This document shows positions 16,161-21,371 of a DNA stretch of 21,371 bases, piece by piece. Source of the stretch: an uncultured Eubacteriales bacterium. GTDB taxonomy: Bacteria > Bacillota > Clostridia > Oscillospirales > CAG-272. Position 1 is the stretch's first letter; each line of letters opens with the position of its first letter. The notes under the pieces are model-generated. The model searched no databases. It saw nothing but the letters and a program-made list of their open reading frames with translations, and was not told the DNA's origin. The stretch spans positions 1-21,371 of the forward strand of contig URPL01000026.1 in the NCBI GenBank assembly GCA_900549725.1. The letters are read 5' to 3'. The translations under genes and the position numbers were made by a program.

Positions 16161-16268
16161 CCCGGACGGCAACAGGTTGCCTATCGGAAAGGTCCGATTC
16201 CGCCCTGACGGGTCCAAAACAAAAAGCATCCCGCTGACGCAGGATGCTTCTCTGTTTTGGAGGCGCCA
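16161..16268. repeat. Structured tandem repeat, copy 1 (108 bp)
   Basis: This is the first of two head-to-tail units. On the plus strand it holds a structured core (16161-16212) with hairpins GGCAA-CAGG-TTGCC and ATCGGA-AAGG-TCCGAT enclosed by CCCG/CGGG. Next comes an AAGCATCC/GGATGCTT terminator-type hairpin (16224-16249). It ends with a copy of the last bases of the tRNA-Cys gene (TGGAGGCGCCAC, minus strand). The unit begins with CCCGGA, the same six bases found where the next unit and the real tRNA body begin. Confidence 0.9.
16224..16249 (-). terminator. Duplicated terminator hairpin in repeat copy 1
   Basis: A perfect 8-bp stem AAGCATCC/GGATGCTT is followed on the minus strand by a short U run and a further U-rich stretch. 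It is the distal copy, about 120 bases after tRNA-Cys, and keeps perfect pairing that the proximal copy has partly lost. Confidence 0.65.
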
Positions 16269-16366
16269 CCCGGACGGCAACAGGTTGCCTATCGGAAAGG
16301 TCCGATTCCGCCCTGACGGGTCCAAAACAAAAAAACACCCCGCTGACGCAGGATGCTTTCCTGTTT

Positions 16367-16377
<11 letters not shown>
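16269..16377. repeat. Structured tandem repeat, copy 2 (109 bp), fused to tRNA-Cys
   Basis: Nearly identical to copy 1; differences cluster in the terminator hairpin (AACACCCC replaces AGCATCCC) plus a few single-base changes. Its right end is the true 3' end of tRNA-Cys. GGTCCGATTCCG (16299-16310) and TCCAAAACA (16321-16329) on the plus strand are mirrored by TGTTTTGGA (16362-16370) and CGGAATCGGACC (16380-16391), the latter inside the tRNA T arm. The unit is therefore also half of a long inverted repeat centred on the terminator. Confidence 0.9.
16334..16358 (-). terminator. Proximal terminator of the tRNA operon
   Basis: On the minus strand AGCATCC pairs with GGGGTGTT (with G-U pairs), followed by about seven U residues (complement of 16329-16335). 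It begins about 10 bases after the CCA end of tRNA-Cys. Confidence 0.75.
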
Positions 16378-16441
<64 letters not shown>

Positions 16442-16448
16442 GAAAAAA

Positions 16449-16524
16449 TGGAGCGGATTACGGGGCTCGAACCCGCCACCTCCACCTTGGCAAGGTGGCG
16501 CTCTACCAAATGAGCTAAATCCGC
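16449..16524 (-). tRNA. tRNA-Gly (GCC), copy 2 in transcript order
   Basis: 76 nt with encoded CCA. Acceptor stem GCGGATT/AATCCGC, anticodon loop TTGCCAA within a CCACC/GGTGG stem (anticodon GCC), T loop TTCGAGC. It is identical over all 76 bases to the copy at 16563-16638, indicating recent duplication or gene conversion. Confidence 0.97.
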
Positions 16525-16562
16525 GTGACAAGCGTCAAAAGAGACGCCGATATTGATTTTTT

Positions 16563-16638
16563 TGGAGCGGATTACGGGGCTCGAACCCGCCACCTCCACC
16601 TTGGCAAGGTGGCGCTCTACCAAATGAGCTAAATCCGC
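16563..16638 (-). tRNA. tRNA-Gly (GCC), copy 1 in transcript order
   Basis: Same sequence and features as the neighbouring Gly tRNA, separated from it by 38 unrelated bases. Two identical Gly-GCC genes in one operon would raise the dosage of a heavily used tRNA. Confidence 0.97.
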
Positions 16639-16667
16639 AGGATATTGACGCGAAAAAGGGGGAATAC

Positions 16668-16697
16668 CAAACAATCGGCACATGTGCCGATTGTTTG
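16668..16697. repeat. Perfect 30-nt palindrome between tRNA-Phe and tRNA-Gly
   Basis: CAAACAATCGGCACA (16668-16682) is followed directly by its exact reverse complement (16683-16697). In the tRNA precursor it would form a hairpin of about 13 bp with a 4-base loop. U-rich sequence follows only about 12 bases later on the minus strand, so it is a poor terminator; a processing or protein-binding site is possible. Confidence 0.85.
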
Positions 16698-16701
16698 ATA
16701 A

Positions 16702-16777
<76 letters not shown>

Positions 16778-16793
16778 ATATTGAAGGCAACTG

Positions 16794-16870
16794 TGGCGAC
16801 TCGGACGGGACTCGAACCCGTGACCTCTAGCGTGACAGGCTAGCGTTCTAACCAACTGAACTACCGAGCC
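16794..16870 (-). tRNA. tRNA-Asp (GTC)
   Basis: 77 nt with encoded CCA and discriminator G. Acceptor stem GGCTCGG/CCGAGTC, anticodon loop CTGTCAC within CTAGC/GCTAG (anticodon GTC), T arm ACGGG-TTCGAGT-CCCGT. First gene of the five-tRNA operon. Confidence 0.97.
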
Positions 16871-16905
16871 AAATTGTTTACCGTCCGACTTTCGGAACGT
16901 GTTGT

Positions 16906-16934
16906 ATTATACCACATACCGTGCGCTTTGTCAA
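16906..16934 (-). promoter_or_regulatory. Consensus promoter of the tRNA operon
   Basis: On the minus strand TTGACA (16929-16934) and TATAAT (16906-16911) are exact consensus boxes with 17 bases between them. The first tRNA begins about 30 bases after the expected start point. Confidence 0.92.
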
Positions 16935-17013
16935 GGAATATTTTCGACTTTTTTCCGTGTATTGTGAATACGTGAGATATGCAGGTGACGTATGCTGCGA
17001 CTGCGGAAAATAA

Positions 17014-17041
17014 TGTGCCGCATCGGATATTATGCGGCACA
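17014..17041 (-). terminator. Terminator of the rimO-pgsA-cysS-mrnC-lexA operon
   Basis: A perfect 10-bp stem (TGTGCCGCAT, 17014-17023, with ATGCGGCACA, 17032-17041) with an 8-base loop is followed on the minus strand by TTATTTTCC. It lies about 70 bases after the lexA stop. I see no other feature between this hairpin and lexA. Confidence 0.8.
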
Positions 17042-17109
17042 GAACATATTTCACCGTGTGAGAACGTTAACGCCCATACGAGTGGTTTGCAAAGCGGTTC
17101 GACGCAAGA

Positions 17110-17721
17110 TCAGTAGAAGCGGTAATTTGCAATTACCTTACCGAGAACGGTCACATTTTTGGCGATTATCGGCTGCATGGTCGAATTTTCGGGCTGAAGG
17201 CGGATATGTCCGTTTTCGCGGAAATAGCGCTTGACTGTCGCCTCGTCATCGATCATTGCGACGACTATTTCACCGTTATCGGCATACGAACGTCCCTCAA
17301 CGACAACAATATCGCCGTCCATTATTCCCACCTCACGCATGCTTTCACCGTCGACCTTAAGGGCAAACAGCTGCCTGCTACCGTGCGCCATGCTTACCGG
17401 GAAATCGACATATCCGTCAAAATTCTGCACAGCCGTTATCGGTACTCCGGCAGTGACCTTCCCGAGAAGCGGCACACGAAGCGTGCTTTCGCCGGAAGTT
17501 CCTTCGTCCTCATTCTGAAGCGCGACGGCGCGGCTTTTGCCTATATCGCGGCGGATATATCCCTTGGAATCAAGGCGGCGCAGATACTGATGCACAGTTG
17601 ATGTGGAACGTATCTGCAATCCGTTGCAGATATCGCGCACGGAAGGAGCGTAGCCGTCGGTTTTCATGCAGTCGAGTATGTAATTATAAATCTGTTTTTC
17701 CCTATCGGTGAGTCCGTCCAT
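17110..17721 (-). CDS. lexA: LexA SOS-response repressor
   Basis: This 203-residue protein is a LexA repressor/protease. It binds SOS boxes until RecA on single-stranded DNA triggers self-cleavage. The N-terminal winged helix-turn-helix spans residues 1-65 (GYAPSVRDIC, STSTVHQYLRRL as recognition region). The cleavage site is Ala91-Gly92 (KVTAGVP), and the catalytic pair is Ser127 (DGESM) and Lys164 (ATVKRYF). The start is the ATG at 17721 with AAGGAG 8 bases upstream; the open frame runs further but overlaps mrnC. The gene begins 13 bases after the mrnC stop. I see no promoter or SOS box of the CGAAC-N4-GTTCG type in the gap, so it appears to be the last gene of a housekeeping operon. That is unusual for a gene normally under its own control. 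Confidence 0.96.
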   Translation of the reverse strand: MDGLTDREKQIYNYILDCMKTDGYAPSVRDICNGLQIRSTSTVHQYLRRLDSKGYIRRDIGKSRAVALQNEDEGTSGESTLRVPLLGKVTAGVPITAVQNFDGYVDFPVSMAHGSRQLFALKVDGESMREVGIMDGDIVVVEGRSYADNGEIVVAMIDDEATVKRYFRENGHIRLQPENSTMQPIIAKNVTVLGKVIANYRFY

Positions 17722-17734
17722 GATAAACTCCTTA

Positions 17735-18130
17735 TCAGTCGTCAAGCGAGCCTGCGATTGCCGCAAACAGTTCTTCGGCACGTGCCGAGTCGCCGGAAAT
17801 ATACAGCCATCCGAACAGTGCTTCCAGTCCCGTCGCCCTGCGGTAGTCGGCTATATCAGCCGACTTCGATGAGTGTGCGCTTTTTGCGTTGCGTCCCGCT
17901 TTGAACACCGCCGTTTCGCTGTCGTCAAGAAGCGGGAGGATCACGCCGACGGCAACGCTTTGCGCGCGCGCCGTCACATATTCCCTGGCCGCTTTGTTCA
18001 GCTCGGCAGGCAGGCAGTCGCCGTCAGCGACAAGATGACGGCGGACAAGGGTTTCGTAATACGAATCACCCATATACGCAAGCACAAGCGGGTTATATGA
18101 TGAATATGAAGCGCTCACGCTCTTCTCCAT
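17735..18130 (-). CDS. mrnC: Mini-ribonuclease III
   Basis: This 131-residue protein is a mini-RNase III: an RNase III catalytic domain without the double-stranded-RNA-binding domain. In Bacillus subtilis MrnC matures 23S rRNA ends together with ribosomal protein L3. The signature NPLVLAYMGDSYYETLVRRHL puts the metal-binding Asp at residue 22, and the ALFGWLYISGDSARAEEL segment near the end provides the second acidic cluster region. The first 16 bases overlap the end of cysS in another frame, so translation is probably coupled; I see no strong separate ribosome binding site. The cysS-mrnC order is conserved in Bacillus and other Firmicutes, which supports the call. Confidence 0.93.
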   Translation of the reverse strand: MEKSVSASYSSYNPLVLAYMGDSYYETLVRRHLVADGDCLPAELNKAAREYVTARAQSVAVGVILPLLDDSETAVFKAGRNAKSAHSSKSADIADYRRATGLEALFGWLYISGDSARAEELFAAIAGSLDD

Positions 18131-19527
18131 TTTGCGCCGTTCGGCGTATCTTCGATAACGATGCCGCGGGCGGCAAGATCGTTTCGTATTTCATCGGCGA
18201 GTTTATAGTCCTTATTCTTTTTTGCCTCTGCGCGGCGGGCAACGAGAGCATTTATTTCCTCTTCTTCGGGGTCGGCGGTCTTATTTGTTTCTTCTTCTAT
18301 GAGAAGCTCAGCTTCCTTCAACAGGTCGAGCGACAGCACGGTGTCAAACTTATCGATGAGGTGAAGCTTGGTCGCGTCGTTTGTGTTATATTTGAGCACA
18401 TCATAAATCGCGGTTATTGCCAGAGATGTGTTGATATCGTTATCGAGCGCTTCGCTAAATTCCGCTTCCAGGGCTCTGCAAGCCTCTTCATCGATATCGC
18501 CTTCGGCAGACAATGCCGATATCTTCATTACCAGTTTTTTATATGCAAGTGCGGCATTATCGAGCGCTTCATACGAGAACACGAGCGCTTTTCTGTAATG
18601 CGACTGGAGGCAGAAGAACCGATACCAGACAGGCTTATAACCCTTTTCTTCAAGAAGCGAAACCGTCAGGAATTCGCCCTTCGATTTGCTCATTTTGCCG
18701 TTTGACGTATTGAGATGAAGCACATGGAACCAGAAGCGGCACCACGGATGTCCGAGGTAAGCTTCGCTTTGTGCGATCTCGTTCGTATGGTGCGGGAATG
18801 CATTATCGATGCCGCCGCAGTGTATGTCAAGATATTCGCCGAGATACTTCAGGCTGATCGCAGAGCATTCGATATGCCAGCCGGGATAACCCACGCCCCA
18901 CGGACTGTCCCACTTAAGCTCCTGCGAATCGAATTTCGATTTTGTGAACCAAAGCGCAAAATCGGTTTTGTTGCGTTTGTTTTCGTCCGCGCTGACGCCT
19001 TCACGGACACCGACTTCAAGGTCTTCGGCGTCATGCTTGTTGAAAACATAGTACTCTTCAACCTTCGAAGTGTCAAAATACACATTTCCTCCGCTCTGAT
19101 ACGCATATCCCTTTTCAAGAAGGACTTCGATCATGTGGATGAAATCCGGGATGCAGCTTGTTGCCGGAACAACCGTATCCGGTTTGCGTATATTGAGCTT
19201 CACGCAGTCGTCAAAGAACGCATCGGTATAGAATTTTGCGATTTCATGGACGGTTTTGTGCTCACGCTTTGCGCCGTTGAGCATTTTGTCCTCGCCATCA
19301 TCGGAATCGCCGGTCAGATGCCCCACATCGGTTATATTCATGACACGCTTCACATCATAGCCAAGATAACGGAGGTATTTTTCAAGAATATCTTCCATTA
19401 TATAGCTTCTGAGGTTACCGATATGTGCAAAGTGATACACAGTGGGACCGCAGGTATACATTCTTACGGTGTTATCCTTTACGGTAAACTCGTCTTTTTC
19501 TCTTGTTAAGGAATTATACAGCTTCAT
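18115..19527 (-). CDS. cysS: Cysteinyl-tRNA synthetase
   Basis: This 470-residue class I synthetase charges tRNA-Cys; a tRNA-Cys gene lies about 1.7 kb downstream in this window. The N-terminal MYTCGPTVYHFAHIGN holds the zinc ligand Cys26 and the HIGH-type HIGN at 35-38. Further zinc-site motifs are GWHIECSA and HHTNEIAQSE. KMSKS lies at residues 278-282. The helical DALR-type and C-terminal region follows (RRAEAKKNKDYKLADEIRNDL). Length is normal. The ATG at 19527 has GAGG about 6 bases upstream and lies 12 bases after the pgsA stop. No T-box leader is present, as expected for an internal operon gene. It overlaps mrnC by 16 bases at its 3' end. Confidence 0.97.
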   Translation of the reverse strand: MKLYNSLTREKDEFTVKDNTVRMYTCGPTVYHFAHIGNLRSYIMEDILEKYLRYLGYDVKRVMNITDVGHLTGDSDDGEDKMLNGAKREHKTVHEIAKFYTDAFFDDCVKLNIRKPDTVVPATSCIPDFIHMIEVLLEKGYAYQSGGNVYFDTSKVEEYYVFNKHDAEDLEVGVREGVSADENKRNKTDFALWFTKSKFDSQELKWDSPWGVGYPGWHIECSAISLKYLGEYLDIHCGGIDNAFPHHTNEIAQSEAYLGHPWCRFWFHVLHLNTSNGKMSKSKGEFLTVSLLEEKGYKPVWYRFFCLQSHYRKALVFSYEALDNAALAYKKLVMKISALSAEGDIDEEACRALEAEFSEALDNDINTSLAITAIYDVLKYNTNDATKLHLIDKFDTVLSLDLLKEAELLIEEETNKTADPEEEEINALVARRAEAKKNKDYKLADEIRNDLAARGIVIEDTPNGAKWRRA

Positions 19528-19539
19528 AGTTGCCTCGGA

Positions 19540-20157
19540 TTATTTATTTGTGTTGATACTGCTCCAGTTATGTATCAGATAATTAAGACCAGACCACACG
19601 GTGAAAAATGCCATGATTATGACAAAAATCAGGGAAAGTATGCCGCCGGTCGGAAAAGCAATCGGTTCGAGCAGGATTATAATTACGGAAACGAACTGTG
19701 TGACCGTTTTTATCTTGCCAAGCATATTTGCGGCGACGACAATACCGGAATTGTTCGAAAGGACAAGGCGCATCGACGTTATTGCAAGCTCGCGGAAGAT
19801 GACAAGCAGTGTTGCCCAAAATACGACATGCCTGAGTATGCCGGACGGAATTATGCTGTCTGCGCCGAAATCAAGGACATAATCGGAAAAGCAGATCGAA
19901 ACGAATGCGCCGAATATCATGAATTTATCGGCAAGCGGATCCATGAATTTCCCGAATGTCGTCACAAGTCCGCGTTTTCTGGCGATGTTTCCATCAAAGA
20001 AATCGGTGATCGCGGCGATTATGAATATAGCGGCGGCAACGATACGTGACGCAGTCAGATTGTCACTGCCGAACACGGGATATACGATGAACAGTACGAA
20101 AAACGGAATAAGAATTATTCTGAATACAGTCAACTTATTCGGAAGATTTAGCTTCAT
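19540..20157 (-). CDS. pgsA: CDP-diacylglycerol--glycerol-3-phosphate 3-phosphatidyltransferase
   Basis: This 205-residue membrane enzyme makes phosphatidylglycerol phosphate from CDP-diacylglycerol and glycerol 3-phosphate, the committed step of anionic phospholipid synthesis. The CDP-alcohol phosphotransferase motif is complete: Asp52, Asp55-Gly56, Ala59-Arg60, Gly69, Asp73 and Asp77 at the exact DX2DGX2ARX8GX3DX3D spacing. Hydrophobic segments at about residues 11-29, 36-50, 80-95, 108-130 and 150-195 give the usual six-helix pattern. The ATG at 20157 has GAGGA about 12 bases upstream and lies 18 bases after rimO. The rimO-pgsA order recurs in Firmicutes, supporting this function over phosphatidylserine synthase. 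Confidence 0.95.
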   Translation of the reverse strand: MKLNLPNKLTVFRIILIPFFVLFIVYPVFGSDNLTASRIVAAAIFIIAAITDFFDGNIARKRGLVTTFGKFMDPLADKFMIFGAFVSICFSDYVLDFGADSIIPSGILRHVVFWATLLVIFRELAITSMRLVLSNNSGIVVAANMLGKIKTVTQFVSVIIILLEPIAFPTGGILSLIFVIIMAFFTVWSGLNYLIHNWSSINTNK

Positions 20158-20175
20158 CGGGCTTCAGTCCTCTTT

Positions 20176-21371
20176 TCAATCGGTAAATACTGCCTGACCG
20201 ACAAGGTCATAATCAATTACATCGACGATCTTCACATCGACAAAAGTTCCGTCTTTGACATTACGGGAAGAATGGAAATATATTTTCCCGTCAACATCGG
20301 GCGCATCGCGGAATGAACGTCCGAAGAAGCACTCGGACACCTTGTCATATCCCTCGGAAAGGACCTTCACGGTCTTTCCGACGAGCTCTCTGTTCTTGGC
20401 GGCATGGACTGCCTGCTGCCGCTTCATCAACGCCTTGCAGCGCTTATGTTTTGTTGCGGCAGGTATCTGATCTGGCATATCGTATGCCTTGGTTCCCTCC
20501 TCGCGGGAATATTCAAATACACCGAGACGGTCAAACTTCATTTCATCGATAAAGTCGCCCATAGCCTTATAGTCTTCCTCGGTCTCGCCCGGGAAGCCGG
20601 TTATAAAGGTTGTACGCAGAACCGCATCGGGGATCTTAGCTCTGATGCGCTCGACCGTTGAACGGATGGATGCTGCGGTGTCGCGGCGATTCATCGCGCT
20701 GAGCATACGGTCGGTAACGTGCTGGACGGGAATATCGAAATACTTCACTATTTTCGGATTATTTGCTATCTCGTCGATGAGCGCGTCGGTTATACGGTCG
20801 GGATACATATAGAGAACACGTATCCATTCGATACCGTCGATCGTCGAAAGCTCGCGCAGCAAACTGTCAAGGCAGTATGTGCCGTAGATATCCTCACCGT
20901 AACGGGTCGTGTCCTGCGCGATGACGCAAAGCTCCTTTACGCCGAGAGCGGCAAGGTCCTTCGCTTCATTGACGATATCGCTCATCCGGCGGCTTCTGAA
21001 TTTTCCGCGGAGAGAAGGTATGACGCAGTATGTACAGCAGTTGTCACAGCCTTCGGCGATTTTTATGTATGCAAAGAATTCGGGAGTCGTTATGACGCGG
21101 TCTCCGCCCATCGGCGCTTCGCTGATGTTATGAAAGCAGGAGAAACGCTTTTTCTCGTATGCGCACTTGACGGCTTCAACCACGTCGTCATATGCGCCGG
21201 TGCCTATCACGGCATCAACCTCGGGAAGCTCTTCGAAAATCTGCTCCTTATAGCGCTCGGCAAGACAGCCGGTCACAACGATCCCTTTGAGGGAACGATT
21301 TTCTTTAAGCCATGCGACGTCAAGAATGTTATCGATCGCTTCCTGCTTTGCGGACTGTATGAAGGCGCAGG
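20176..21371 (-). CDS. rimO: Ribosomal protein S12 methylthiotransferase RimO (5' end cut by the window)
   Basis: The visible 397 residues belong to a radical-SAM methylthiotransferase that adds a methylthio group to an Asp of ribosomal protein S12. The frame stays open to the window edge, starting in CAFIQSAKQEAIDNI, the part of the UPF0004 domain around the second cluster Cys; about 35-45 N-terminal residues are missing. A third cluster Cys lies in VVTGCLAERY. The radical SAM motif CX3CX2C is visible as GCDNCCTYCVIPSLRG. ITGFPGETEEDY follows later, and a C-terminal TRAM domain spans about the last 65 residues. RimO is preferred over the tRNA enzymes MiaB/MtaB because of VIPSLRGKFRSRR, the TRAM pattern and the pgsA neighbour. 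First visible gene of the leftward operon; its promoter is outside the window. Confidence 0.94.
   Translation of the reverse strand, partial: CAFIQSAKQEAIDNILDVAWLKENRSLKGIVVTGCLAERYKEQIFEELPEVDAVIGTGAYDDVVEAVKCAYEKKRFSCFHNISEAPMGGDRVITTPEFFAYIKIAEGCDNCCTYCVIPSLRGKFRSRRMSDIVNEAKDLAALGVKELCVIAQDTTRYGEDIYGTYCLDSLLRELSTIDGIEWIRVLYMYPDRITDALIDEIANNPKIVKYFDIPVQHVTDRMLSAMNRRDTAASIRSTVERIRAKIPDAVLRTTFITGFPGETEEDYKAMGDFIDEMKFDRLGVFEYSREEGTKAYDMPDQIPAATKHKRCKALMKRQQAVHAAKNRELVGKTVKVLSEGYDKVSECFFGRSFRDAPDVDGKIYFHSSRNVKDGTFVDVKIVDVIDYDLVGQAVFTD

Noticed and set aside
17055..17080. SOS box near GAACGTTAACG downstream of lexA
   Set aside because: The half-site spacing does not match CGAAC-N4-GTTCG and it lies after the lexA stop codon rather than in a promoter.
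17000..21371. Possible base-composition shift between the housekeeping operon and the genes to its left
   Set aside because: By eye the right block looks slightly less GC-rich, but I could not compute this reliably and core genes differ in composition anyway.

Overview
The window looks like chromosome from a Gram-positive gut-type Clostridia, most likely the Oscillospiraceae/Ruminococcaceae. The reasons are strong AGGAGG-type ribosome binding sites, TTGACA/TATAAT promoters, U-tract terminators, tRNAs with encoded CCA, a mini-RNase III gene overlapping cysS, and the gene repertoire (PPDK, OadB-type pump subunit, oleate hydratase, AcnX). This placement comes from gene content only. Almost every gene is on the minus strand; only the YfhO-like and MATE genes are on the plus strand.

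Layout from left to right. 1-368: non-coding, with a possible leftward promoter/leader and two hairpin terminators. 369-3002: ppdK (minus), divergent from a YfhO-family membrane protein (3318-6395, plus) that carries an unusual charged tail. 6465-8530: a leftward operon made of an OadB-type membrane subunit, a 44-residue OadG-like protein and a GNAT acetyltransferase. It is preceded by a sigma-A promoter and a leader that folds like a yybP-ykoY (manganese) riboswitch with a transcription terminator. 8537-12335: a leftward operon of an Old Yellow Enzyme-type flavin/Fe-S oxidoreductase followed by the large and small subunits of aconitase X. 12490-14283: oleate hydratase (minus), divergent from a MATE transporter (14573-16036, plus). 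16126-16934: a leftward tRNA operon (Asp-Phe-Gly-Gly-Cys), with an unusual tandem/inverted repeat array built on the 3' end of tRNA-Cys. 17014-21371: a leftward housekeeping operon rimO-pgsA-cysS-mrnC-lexA, cut by the window edge within rimO.

The points most worth following up are these. (1) A manganese-type riboswitch controls an OadB/OadG-like pair that lacks any carboxyltransferase or biotin carrier, which suggests a cation-handling role different from classical decarboxylase pumps. (2) A heterodimeric aconitase X is translationally coupled behind an OYE-type reductase, a possible dehydratase/reductase pathway with no assigned substrate. (3) A repeat array repeats and mirrors the end of tRNA-Cys around its terminator. 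(4) A perfect 30-nt palindrome lies inside the tRNA operon. No mobile-element gene, CRISPR array or rRNA gene was recognised.
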